19,134 bases of DNA from an uncultured Petrimonas sp. (GCA_934621705.1 CAKTUP010000018.1:1-19134); one strand, 5' to 3'; shown: positions 8,392-15,705, counted from the stretch's first letter. Made by a program: numbers and translations. The notes: generated by a model not told the origin, from the letters alone.

Positions 8392-8419
8392 TTTACGAGT
8401 TACAATTTACGATTTACGA
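8392..8419 (+). repeat. Left heptamer array (TTTACGA)x4 of the four-helix-bundle cassette
   Basis: Four 7-bp units lie head to tail: TTTACGA (8392-8398), a degenerate GTTACAA (8399-8405), TTTACGA (8406-8412) and TTTACGA (8413-8419). The last residues and the TAA stop of the four-helix-bundle gene lie inside the array. The same heptamer in opposite orientation bounds the other side of that gene. Confidence 0.85.
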
Positions 8420-8766
8420 TTTTTGGCTCTCATTGTCTTCAACGAAGCCACAACAATTGCAAGAATTTCTTCGGCTTCTTTTTTTATATTTTCAATTCTT
8501 TCAGCCTTAATTAAACCGGTTTCTTCCAATATTTCGAGCCAGTAAATTGTTTCATCGGTTTCTTCTTCCACTATTTTTAATTTGTTGATAAAATCTGCAT
8601 CCGATTTAGCACGACAAACAGCTCTATAATTGGCGCCAACAGATGTAGAACTTCTCGTAATTTGCCTGACTAATTCCCAAGCAGATGGTTTGTTTGGTAA
8701 ATCATCCAATAGAAGAATAATTTCAACTCCTATCCGTTTTGTTCTCCTTTTTAACTCTTCTCGCAT
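8407..8766 (-). CDS. Four-helix-bundle protein (23S rRNA IVS-type, Avd-related fold)
   Basis: A 119-residue, strongly helical protein of the family first seen as ORFs in intervening sequences of 23S rRNA, structurally related to the Avd protein of diversity-generating retroelements. The family hallmarks are present: an N-terminal basic helix, the turn RSSTSVGANYRAVCRAKS (38-55), then FINKLKIVEEETDETIYWLEIL (59-80) and a long C-terminal helix ending in a basic tail. No catalytic residues are expected; known members form basic-surfaced oligomers thought to bind nucleic acid. The ATG at 8766 is the only start fitting the family. The last four codons and the stop are supplied by the flanking heptamer array. 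No reverse transcriptase or variable-repeat gene is nearby, so this is not a retroelement accessory gene here. The function is unknown. Confidence 0.85.
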   Translation of the reverse strand: MREELKRRTKRIGVEIILLLDDLPNKPSAWELVRQITRSSTSVGANYRAVCRAKSDADFINKLKIVEEETDETIYWLEILEETGLIKAERIENIKKEAEEILAIVVASLKTMRAKNRKS

Positions 8767-8785
8767 AGCGTGGAAAACTTTTCAT

Positions 8786-8806
8786 TCGTAAATCGTAAAT
8801 CGTAAA
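8786..8806 (-). repeat. Right heptamer array (TTTACGA)x3, inverted relative to the left array
   Basis: Three perfect TCGTAAA copies on the plus strand (8786-8792, 8793-8799, 8800-8806) are the reverse complement of the left array's TTTACGA. The array starts three bases after the lemA stop and ends 19 bp before the four-helix-bundle ATG, so that gene's ribosome-binding region lies next to it. Confidence 0.87.
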
Positions 8807-8808
8807 TT

Positions 8809-9387
8809 TCAAAATTGAACCTGCGGTGCTATTTCCGAGCCAGGTGCAGATTGAAAATAACCTTTGGGTTTAAAACCGAACCATCCGGCGTAAATCACCC
8901 GTGGAAACTGACGGATATACGAATTGAAATCCTGCGCGGTTTGATTGAATTTATTTCTTTCCACCGAAATCCGGTTTTCGGTGCCTGCCAATTCGTCCTG
9001 AAGCGCCAAAAAGTTCTGATTGGCTTTCAGTTCGGGATAATTTTCCTGAATTAGCAACAAGCGTCCGATGGCGGAACCCAACTGTCCCTGAGCTTGCTGA
9101 TACTGCTGAATGGCTTCTTCGGTCAGGTTTTCGGGGTTTACGGTCATTTGCGTGGCTTTTGCGCGCGCTTCGGTCACTTGCGTGAAAGTTTCCTGTTCGT
9201 GCTGGGCGTAACCTTTTACTGTATTTACCAGATTGGGAATTAAATCAGCACGGCGTTGATACGCGTTTTCCACGTTCGCCCACTGCGAATTAACGCCTTC
9301 CTGCTTGCTTACCATGGTGTTGTAGCCGCAACTCGATAATGTAATGGCGGTAACCGCAGCGATTAGAATGTACTTTAAATTTCTCAT
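8809..9387 (-). CDS. lemA: LemA-family lipoprotein
   Basis: A 192-residue LemA protein. The N-terminus is a lipoprotein signal peptide with lipobox LSSC (Cys20). The mature part is the all-helical LemA domain with the signature QWANVENAYQRRADLIPNLV (35-54), followed by NTVKGYAQHEQETFTQVTEAR and a coiled region to about 150. The C-terminal FPRVIYAGWFGFKPKGYFQ is diagnostic and intact, so the adjacent cassette did not truncate the gene. LemA proteins are envelope-anchored helical scaffolds of uncertain role; their genes often neighbour TPM genes, as here. Transcription would continue into the four-helix-bundle gene and the TPM genes. No clear TAnnTTTG promoter is visible in the 74-bp gap upstream. 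Confidence 0.92.
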   Translation of the reverse strand: MRNLKYILIAAVTAITLSSCGYNTMVSKQEGVNSQWANVENAYQRRADLIPNLVNTVKGYAQHEQETFTQVTEARAKATQMTVNPENLTEEAIQQYQQAQGQLGSAIGRLLLIQENYPELKANQNFLALQDELAGTENRISVERNKFNQTAQDFNSYIRQFPRVIYAGWFGFKPKGYFQSAPGSEIAPQVQF

Positions 9388-9461
9388 TTTGTTTGTTGTT
9401 TATTGATTTATTTTTTTATCCGCCAAGCCGCTTGAAGCGTCTGTGTGGGCAGAACCCGATT

Positions 9462-10010
9462 TTATATTTCAAACGATTTCCAAAAACCGCGCCATTTTTC
9501 AACGTCTTCGGCTTCGCTTAATTTGTCGTGATTAATGGCCAGTCCCGATTTCTCTCCGTTGGGTTTGGTCTGGATGTTTACGCTTAGCGTTGAGCCGTCT
9601 TCCAGGCCGCAACGCCAGTAACGCCACTTTTCGGTTTGGCTTACCGATGGTTCACGACTGATCTTAAGCCCGTTGAATTCCGAAATACCGTCCACGCGTT
9701 TTACCCATTTTTCAAGAACGTTGTCCATATCGCCGTCGATGGTTTTACTTACGGTAACGCTGTAATCGCCGTCGCACCGCTGACCGGGTTTCCTACGTCC
9801 GATATGCTGCTCGTAAGCCACAGCAACGCCCTGCGCCCACCACTCGGGACTTTTCGATTTTCCGGTTTCACGGATTTTCTCCAGCGTTTTTACCGCCAAT
9901 GCCATGTGATCCAGTTCGCTTGCGTTAATGGAATCCAAATAAGTTACCCACTCGTCCCACGAAATTCCCGAACCGGTTTCCAATGCCTTTGTGTTGGAAG
10001 GTTTTGTCAT
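9462..10010 (-). CDS. Hypothetical protein with DUF4287-like segment and SRPBCC-like C-terminal half
   Basis: A 182-residue soluble protein without signal peptide or membrane segment. The middle carries SPEWWAQGVAVAYEQHIGRRK (residues 54-74), which resembles DUF4287-type segments. The second half (about 82-182) alternates strands and helices, with DYSVTVSKTIDG, a KWRYWRCGLEDGSTLSVNI strand pair and a final helix VEKWRGFWKSFEI, the outline of a START/SRPBCC (AHSA1-like) fold. Both assignments are from memory of the families, not a search. The start at 10010 (MTKPSNTK) is the only sensible ATG. The gene faces away from the sigma-factor gene across a 166-bp divergent region and ends 74 bp before lemA. 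No -7 element is visible on its side. Function unknown. Confidence 0.68.
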   Translation of the reverse strand: MTKPSNTKALETGSGISWDEWVTYLDSINASELDHMALAVKTLEKIRETGKSKSPEWWAQGVAVAYEQHIGRRKPGQRCDGDYSVTVSKTIDGDMDNVLEKWVKRVDGISEFNGLKISREPSVSQTEKWRYWRCGLEDGSTLSVNIQTKPNGEKSGLAINHDKLSEAEDVEKWRGFWKSFEI

Positions 10011-10093
10011 TTTAAAGAATTTTCAAATCGTTTAATTAACGTTTAATCGTTGATTTTTGTTTGGTTTTTTCTTTCTTTATAAAAGACAAAGCA

Positions 10094-10125
10094 TTGGTTA
10101 AAATCAATAAAATGCATTATTTTTG
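10094..10125 (+). promoter_or_regulatory. Bacteroidota-type promoter of the ECF sigma-factor gene
   Basis: TTG at 10094-10096 and TATTTTTG at 10118-10125 form a -33/-7 pair with a 21-base spacer; the -7 box is a perfect TAnnTTTG. Transcription would start near 10131, about 45 bases before the ATG at 10177. This suggests that the sigma/anti-sigma pair is transcribed by the housekeeping RpoD rather than by its own product. Confidence 0.55.
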
Positions 10126-10176
10126 TTTCGCAAATGAGGAAGCAAAATCTGAAATCAAATCAGCCAATAATCAAAA

Positions 10177-10743
10177 ATGTACGACGAACAGCTACTAATC
10201 AAGCTTTTAAAACAAGGTAACGAAAAAGCCTTCACGTCGTTATTTCGGCAATATTACAAAGATTTGGTAATGTTTGCCGGTAATTTTCTTCCCGAAAAAC
10301 AGGTGTGCGAAGATATCGTTCAGTCTGTTTTTGTGAATATTTGGGAAAAACGAACAAACATGGATATAAACGTATCTCTTCGTTCTTTTTTGTTGCGGTC
10401 GGTGAAAAACAGTTGTTTAGACGAGTTGCGCCATAGAAAAGTGGTTATGGAGCATGAGAACAGTATGGATCCGTTAGAGAACGATAGGGATTTGTCCACC
10501 GAACAACAGTTGCTGTATTCCGAATTAATATCACACCTCAACAAAGCGCTCAGGCAACTGCCCGAAAAGCAACGCGAGGTTTTTGAAATGAGCCGCATAC
10601 AAGGCAATAAATACAAATACATTGCTGTAAAACTGAATATTTCTGAACGAACCGTGGAAGATAGGATGGCTAAAACGATACTGGCATTGCGCAAATATTT
10701 GAAGGATTTTCTCGCCTTTTTTACTTTTTTACACTTTTTATAA
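10177..10743 (+). CDS. ECF RNA polymerase sigma factor (FecI-like, Bacteroides expansion type)
   Basis: A 188-residue sigma-70 family ECF factor. Region 2 covers about 10-85 (GNEKAFTSLFRQYYKDLVMFA, then CEDIVQSVFVNIWEKR, the -10-binding helix region). Region 4 covers about 125-178 (ALRQLPEKQREVFEMSRIQG and the helix-turn-helix KYIAVKLNISERTVEDRMAK). Regions 1 and 3 are missing, as in all ECF factors. The C-terminus is a short hydrophobic run (FLAFFTFLHFL) after the last helix. The gene is followed after 72 bp by a FecR-like anti-sigma factor and then a STN-bearing SusC, the standard order for cell-surface signalling. Expected role: recruit polymerase to the susC promoter when the anti-sigma factor is relieved. 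Confidence 0.93.
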   Translation: MYDEQLLIKLLKQGNEKAFTSLFRQYYKDLVMFAGNFLPEKQVCEDIVQSVFVNIWEKRTNMDINVSLRSFLLRSVKNSCLDELRHRKVVMEHENSMDPLENDRDLSTEQQLLYSELISHLNKALRQLPEKQREVFEMSRIQGNKYKYIAVKLNISERTVEDRMAKTILALRKYLKDFLAFFTFLHFL

Positions 10744-10815
10744 ATTTAGTTTATGTGGGTAATACTTTCTGAAACGTCTAATTAATACAAAACGTAACAA
10801 AAACGTAACAGCAAA

Positions 10816-11829
10816 TTGACCAAAGAAATTGAAATATTGATTGCTAAGTACTTCGACAACAACATCAGTATCGAAGAAATGAATATGCTTAACGCCTGGG
10901 CAAACCAAAGCGATGAGCACGGAGAAAGAATTAAGCAACTTCTAAGACTCAGGCAGATAACGCATCCATCTTTTAATCCTGACGATATAAATCTCAAAGC
11001 AGCAGAAGATGCTGTATTGCAAAGAATTGGAAAAAGCAAAAACACTACGTACAAAAACATTCCAGCTTGGTGGCAAAAAATAGCCGCGGTGCTGCTTATT
11101 CCCGTGCTCTTCTTTTCGGGATATTTGTGGATAAATAACCGAAAAATAAACGCTTCACAAGCGGCCATACACGAAGTAACCGCGCTGCCCGGAACCCGAA
11201 CAAAAGTGAATTTGCCCGACGGCTCCGAAGTATGGCTCAACTCCGGCAGCACGCTCTCCTACCCGCTTGCATTCAAACACAACGAACGAAAAATCACGCT
11301 TCGGGGCGAAGGATATTTCATTGTTGATGCCGACAGGAAAAGACCGTTTTACATTACCACAAACGAGCTGCAGGTGATGATTACCGGAACCGAACTGAAT
11401 GTAGAAAGTTACCCAAACGACACCATCACCAGCGTTATACTGGCCAGCGGAAGCGCGACCGTTATAACAGATAACCATACACCCGTCTTGCTAAAACCAA
11501 ATCAACATTTTTCGCTAAACACGCGCTCACGAAAATATGACCTTCACCCAACCGATGCCGCTCTCTACGGGAAATGGAAAGAAGGAGTGCTGGCCTTCCG
11601 CGACGAAACGCTCGAAAGTGTTTTCAAACGCATCGGCCGTACGTTTAATGTGGAAATTCAAATCAAGGATTCCGCATTGGCACGCCACCAATACCGCGCC
11701 ACCTTCGAAAAAGAAAGCCTGCAACAAATATTAGACCTTATCAGCCTCTCGGCGCCCATACAATATAAGCACGTGAAAACCACCAACAACGGAATAACAA
11801 AAGAAGTTATTGAAGTACATCCGAAATAA
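10816..11829 (+). CDS. FecR-like anti-sigma factor
   Basis: A 337-residue inner-membrane regulator. The cytoplasmic N-terminus (1-87; IEILIAKYFDNNISIEEMNMLNAWANQ) is the anti-sigma domain. One membrane segment follows (IAAVLLIPVLFFSGYLWI, 89-106). The periplasm holds a FecR domain (about 118-215; LPGTRTKVNLPDGSEVWLNSG, LRGEGYFIV) and a C-terminal DUF4974 domain (about 253-335; FRDETLESVFKRIGRTFNVEIQI), which is expected to contact the STN domain of the receptor. The start codon is TTG: an in-frame stop lies 21 bp upstream and the next ATG (10879) would delete 21 residues of the anti-sigma helix. It should hold the sigma factor inactive until SusC signals. The gene is GC-richer than the transport genes downstream. 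Confidence 0.93.
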   Translation: MTKEIEILIAKYFDNNISIEEMNMLNAWANQSDEHGERIKQLLRLRQITHPSFNPDDINLKAAEDAVLQRIGKSKNTTYKNIPAWWQKIAAVLLIPVLFFSGYLWINNRKINASQAAIHEVTALPGTRTKVNLPDGSEVWLNSGSTLSYPLAFKHNERKITLRGEGYFIVDADRKRPFYITTNELQVMITGTELNVESYPNDTITSVILASGSATVITDNHTPVLLKPNQHFSLNTRSRKYDLHPTDAALYGKWKEGVLAFRDETLESVFKRIGRTFNVEIQIKDSALARHQYRATFEKESLQQILDLISLSAPIQYKHVKTTNNGITKEVIEVHPK

Positions 11830-11830
11830 T

Positions 11831-11858
11831 TGCGGAATGTGAAGTGCGGGATGCGGAG
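11831..11858. repeat. Heptamer array TGCGGRA-type, 4 units
   Basis: Immediately after the fecR stop lie TGCGGAA, TGTGAAG, TGCGGGA and TGCGGAG in exact 7-bp register (11831, 11838, 11845, 11852). The units are imperfect but the period is clear. It does not form a hairpin with the neighbouring array by eye. Confidence 0.6.
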
Positions 11859-11889
11859 TAGGCTCCCGAAGTCTCTGTGTAGTCCTTCA

Positions 11890-12021
11890 CCCTTTGCTCA
11901 ACTCCCTTTGCTCAAACTCCCTTTGCTCAAACTCCCTTTGCTCAAACTCCCTTTGCTCAACTCTCTCTGCTCAATGCCCTTTGCTCAACGCTCAACGCTC
12001 TTCGCCCAATGCCCTTCGCCC
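11890..12021. repeat. Heptamer-based tandem array in the susC leader (7 core units of 14-15 bp)
   Basis: Units of the type CCCTTTGCTCAACT (14 bp) or CCCTTTGCTCAAACT (15 bp) begin at 11890, 11904, 11919, 11934 and 11949. More degenerate 14-bp units follow at 11963, 11977 and 11998, with an extra 7-bp CTCAACG at 11991. Each 14-mer is itself two related heptamers (CCCTTTG and CTCAACT; consensus about CYCWWYG). The array fills most of the 309-bp gap between fecR and susC; three perfect 15-bp copies make length change by slippage plausible. The remainder of the gap (12022-12138) is AT-rich, with one palindrome and no TAnnTTTG box, consistent with an ECF-type promoter I cannot define. Confidence 0.88.
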
Positions 12022-12046
12022 TCTCCCAAATGTTAAATCTTTCTCC

Positions 12047-12060
12047 CCACATGTGGATAA
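12047..12060. promoter_or_regulatory. Palindrome overlapping a DnaA-box-like sequence upstream of susC
   Basis: CCACATGTGG (12047-12056) is a perfect 10-bp palindrome, and TGTGGATAA (12052-12060) is the exact reverse complement of the classical DnaA box TTATCCACA. It lies 79 bp before the susC ATG. Either a regulator-binding site or chance is possible; a single box does not make an origin. Confidence 0.3.
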
Positions 12061-12138
12061 TTTTCGCTGGCACGTCTTTATAATATAGAAGCAATTCTTT
12101 ACTTAAACAAGTTTAATTACATTTAAATTTATTATTGT

Positions 12139-15100
12139 ATGACAGAGGAAAAGCATTTCCAACGAAAAACAACGTCTTTCGCTGCAATCGGCAGATTAAA
12201 GATGTTGATTATTTTGCTAGTAGCCGTGTTTGTAAACGCGGGTACGATACAACTTCAGGCGCAAAATAATTTGTCGCTTAATTTACAGGATGTTACACTG
12301 GAGCAAGCCATCAGTAGCATCGAAAAACAAACCGATTACCGGTTTCTCTACAACAAAAGTCTGGTAGATGCCACAAGAAGAGTAAGTGTCAGTGCCAATA
12401 ACCAATCCATTGAAGCCATTGTTCGCCAACTGCTTCAAGGAACCGGAATTGGATACACCATTACCGACCGCCAAATTGTGTTGCAACCGACAACTACATC
12501 TTCACAATTCCCGGCTCAGTCAATCGCAACCCGGCAAATTGCCGGAAAAATTGTTGATGCCGTCGGCGAACCCGTTATCGGTGCCACCGTGATGGTAAAA
12601 GGCGATGCCACCAAAGGTACGGTAACCGATTACGACGGGAATTTCTCGTTAACCGATATACCTCAAAACGCCACCATCTCCATTTCATATGTGGGATACC
12701 AAGCCGTGGAATTGCCCGCCAACAGCCCGCAACTGGCCAACTTGGTCTTAAGAGAAGATAGTGAATTGCTGGATGAAGTGGTGGTTGTGGGGTATGGGGT
12801 GCAACGGAGAGTAAATCTAACAGGTGCCGTATCAACTATTTCAGGAAAAGAGTTGAATGAACGACCAGTTGTTTCTGCAGCCTCCGCTTTACAAGGAGCA
12901 GATCCTTCAGTGAATATTGGTTTTAATACCGGTTCACCTGCATCGGGGTATAACATAAACATTCGAGGTGTAATGTCAGTAAACGGAGGAAATCCGTTAA
13001 TCCTTGTCGATGGCGTGGAAACAAGTCTCACACAAGTTAACCCAAATGATATCGAGTCTGTTTCTGTATTAAAAGATGCATCAGCTTCGGCAATTTACGG
13101 TGCAAAAGCTTCTTCGGGAGTAATTCTTATCACTACTAAGAGGGGTGCCGACACACAGGGTGATGCAAAAATAACTTATAGTGGCCGCTACGGAATATCA
13201 CAAAACACAACTTCCGATGATTATATCACTACAGGTTACGACCACGTGAATATTATAAATAATTTTTACAGAGTTTATCAAGGCAGGGATATGCTTCTGT
13301 ATTCAGGCGACGAGTTGAAATTGCTAGAAGTGAGAAGAAACGATGTAACAGAACATTCCGATCGTCCATGGACTATTACCGGAGATGACGGCAAGTGTTA
13401 TTATTACGGAAACTTCAATTGGTATAATTATTTTTACAGAAAAACAAGACCTCAACACGAACATAACGTTTCGCTAACAGGAGGGACTGAAAAAGTAAAT
13501 TATTACTTAAGTGGTAGATTTCTACAACAAGACGGCATTTTTAAAATATATCCCGATAAATACAATAATTACTCATTCAGAGGAAAATTAGACGCACAAT
13601 TGAAAAAATGGTTGAAATACTCGTTGAATGTTAACTTTAATAACAACGATTACAAATATGCAGGATATCGTGATGAGCAACAAACAATACATTCTCTGCA
13701 ATCAAATATAAGCTCTACTTTTCTTCCGTATAACCCTGACGGATCAATTGTACAATATACAAATCAGTTACAAGCAAATTCCCCCATTGGCGCCGGACAT
13801 GGTGGTTTCTTAACAGCCAACAAAGCCCGAAATTCAAGAGGAAACACGCAATGGACATTGGCCAATCAATTTGAGATTAAGCTACTGCCTGAAGTGACAT
13901 TAACGGCATCGCACGCTTATCGAAATTATACGCGACTAAACAAATATAGAAATATGCCGTTTGAGTATTCACGACAAAAGGATGTTTTTCAATCCTTTAC
14001 ATCAGGAACAATTTATAACGAGTACAGAGAAGTGCATTACAATAGCCAAAACCACAATTACAACGTATTTGCCACATACAATAAATTATTTAACAACATA
14101 CATAATTTCACCGCTTTATTGGGTACTCAATATGAAGATTTTAGAAGTGTGGAAAATGAACTCATTCAACGCGACTTGTTAAATGATAATTTGAGTTCAT
14201 TTAGTATAGCAACGGGCGAAGCACAAATTCAACAATCTATTACAACAAACGCCACACAGGGATATTTTGGGCGCATCAATTATGATTACTTTGGAAGGTA
14301 TTTATTTGAAATGTCAGGACGTTTTGATGGTTCTTCACGCTTTGCACCTGCACACCGTTGGGGTTTTTTCCCGTCGGCTTCTGCCGGATGGCGCATTAGC
14401 GAAGAAACGTTTTGGGAACCATTGCAACGAGTATGGAACGATGCTAAACTTCGTTTTTCATATGGAAGTTTAGGAAATCAACAAGTACCCAGCTATTCAT
14501 ACATTGAACAAATTTCATCTGACAATACAATGAGTTATACATTCGACGGAAGGACACGTGCAAATTATGCCCGTGTATCAGCCCCAATCTCATCAGCTCT
14601 AACTTGGGAAACTGTTTATACATATAATCTTGGGGCAGACTTAAGTTTCTTGCGAAATCGACTGAATGTTACGGCAGATTACTTTATTCGAGACACCAAA
14701 AACATGCTCACTCCAGCAAAAACATTGCCTGACGTGTTTGGAGCCAGTACACCAAAAGAGAATGCTGCCGATTTACGTACCAAAGGGTGGGAAATTCAGG
14801 TATCTTGGCGAAATCAATTCAATTTACTTGGAAAGCCTTTTAATTACAATGTGGGAGCAACATTGGGTGATTATATAACAAAGATCACAAGGTTTGAGAA
14901 TGAAAAAAAATCACTTACAGATTATTATGTAGGACAAACAATGGGTGAAATTTGGGGTTATCGCGTTGACGGGCTTTTTGCAACGGACGATGAAGCCGCA
15001 GCTTGGCAAGCCAATATTAAAGACGACAAAGCAGTGAATAATCGCGTTTATATCAGCAGACAAGATAATAAATTGATGGCAGGTGATTTAAAATTTATAG

Positions 15101-15705
15101 ATATTGATGGAGACGGTAATATTTGGGAAGGGAGTAATACCCTTGCAGATTCCGGTGACAAAACCATTATCGGCAATAGCTTTCCGCGATTTAATTACTC
15201 GTTCAGGTTAGGTGCAAGTTGGAACGGACTCGACGTTTCTGCCTTCTTCCAAGGTGTGGGCAAACAAGACTGGTATCCTACCCAAAACGCATATAATTTT
15301 TGGGGACCTTACTCATTCCCATCATTGTCATTTATCCACAAAGACTTTTTAACAAACACATGGAACTCCGATAATCTCAACGCTTATTTTCCGCGTCCAA
15401 GAGGATATGCCACTTACAGCGCGGGTCCATTAGGAGTAATAAACGATCGTTATTTACAAGATGTTTCTTATTTAAGGCTTAAAAACCTGACATTAGGCTA
15501 CACTTTACCTCTTTTAAAAAATACGTTTCAGCAAATTAAAATATATGTAACCGGTGAAAACCTATTTTACTGGTCAGCTCTTAAAAAATACACCAAAACT
15601 GTGGACCCCGAATTAACAAATACCACTGCAACTTATAACAGCGGAAGTGGAGTTGGATATACATATTCAAAAAGTTATTCGTTTGGTGTAAATATCACAT
15701 TCTAA
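12139..15705 (+). CDS. SusC/RagA-type TonB-dependent outer-membrane receptor with STN signalling domain
   Basis: A 1188-residue TonB-dependent transporter. After an export signal (hydrophobic core about 22-41, cleavage near QAQ-NN) comes an STN domain (about 44-116; LQDVTLEQAISSIEKQTDYRF), the part that touches FecR-type regulators. A carboxypeptidase-regulatory-like beta domain follows (about 133-205; GKIVDAVGEPVIGATVMVKG). The TonB-box region EVVVVGYG (213-220), the plug (about 222-336; LQGADPSVNI, NPLILVDGVE, LKDASASAIYGAKASSGVILITTKRG) and a beta-barrel ending in Phe complete it. Asp988, Asp990 and Asp992 form an acidic DIDGDGN loop. The protein should import a substrate captured with SusD and signal its presence. 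Base composition falls from about 53% GC in the STN/regulatory part to about 30-40% in the barrel. susD follows after 29 bp. Confidence 0.96.
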   Translation: MTEEKHFQRKTTSFAAIGRLKMLIILLVAVFVNAGTIQLQAQNNLSLNLQDVTLEQAISSIEKQTDYRFLYNKSLVDATRRVSVSANNQSIEAIVRQLLQGTGIGYTITDRQIVLQPTTTSSQFPAQSIATRQIAGKIVDAVGEPVIGATVMVKGDATKGTVTDYDGNFSLTDIPQNATISISYVGYQAVELPANSPQLANLVLREDSELLDEVVVVGYGVQRRVNLTGAVSTISGKELNERPVVSAASALQGADPSVNIGFNTGSPASGYNINIRGVMSVNGGNPLILVDGVETSLTQVNPNDIESVSVLKDASASAIYGAKASSGVILITTKRGADTQGDAKITYSGRYGISQNTTSDDYITTGYDHVNIINNFYRVYQGRDMLLYSGDELKLLEVRRNDVTEHSDRPWTITGDDGKCYYYGNFNWYNYFYRKTRPQHEHNVSLTGGTEKVNYYLSGRFLQQDGIFKIYPDKYNNYSFRGKLDAQLKKWLKYSLNVNFNNNDYKYAGYRDEQQTIHSLQSNISSTFLPYNPDGSIVQYTNQLQANSPIGAGHGGFLTANKARNSRGNTQWTLANQFEIKLLPEVTLTASHAYRNYTRLNKYRNMPFEYSRQKDVFQSFTSGTIYNEYREVHYNSQNHNYNVFATYNKLFNNIHNFTALLGTQYEDFRSVENELIQRDLLNDNLSSFSIATGEAQIQQSITTNATQGYFGRINYDYFGRYLFEMSGRFDGSSRFAPAHRWGFFPSASAGWRISEETFWEPLQRVWNDAKLRFSYGSLGNQQVPSYSYIEQISSDNTMSYTFDGRTRANYARVSAPISSALTWETVYTYNLGADLSFLRNRLNVTADYFIRDTKNMLTPAKTLPDVFGASTPKENAADLRTKGWEIQVSWRNQFNLLGKPFNYNVGATLGDYITKITRFENEKKSLTDYYVGQTMGEIWGYRVDGLFATDDEAAAWQANIKDDKAVNNRVYISRQDNKLMAGDLKFIDIDGDGNIWEGSNTLADSGDKTIIGNSFPRFNYSFRLGASWNGLDVSAFFQGVGKQDWYPTQNAYNFWGPYSFPSLSFIHKDFLTNTWNSDNLNAYFPRPRGYATYSAGPLGVINDRYLQDVSYLRLKNLTLGYTLPLLKNTFQQIKIYVTGENLFYWSALKKYTKTVDPELTNTTATYNSGSGVGYTYSKSYSFGVNITF

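Larger units (their letters stand above)
8392..8806. other. Putative 415-bp cassette: four-helix-bundle gene between inverted heptamer arrays
   Basis: The unit runs from the left TTTACGA array to the right TCGTAAA array and contains only the four-helix-bundle gene. It occupies almost the whole space between lemA (stop at 8809-8811) and the small TPM gene (ATG at 8383). The neighbours are otherwise a typical same-strand lemA/TPM group. No transposase is encoded and no target-site duplication is evident, so calling it mobile is an inference from the inverted ends and the intrusion into a gene group. Confidence 0.45.

Noticed and set aside
8407..8766. Accessory (Avd) gene of a diversity-generating retroelement
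   Set aside because: The fold family is related, but no reverse transcriptase, template repeat or variable repeat is found in the window.
11890..12021. CRISPR-like array
   Set aside because: Units are 14-15 bp and directly adjacent, without unique spacers, and no cas gene is present.
11830..12088. Two open frames through the fecR-susC gap coding for PLLKL- or LCSNS-type repeats
   Set aside because: They only read the tandem DNA repeat. The 14-bp units shift the frame, one frame begins at a TTG just after the fecR stop, and there is no protein family resemblance.
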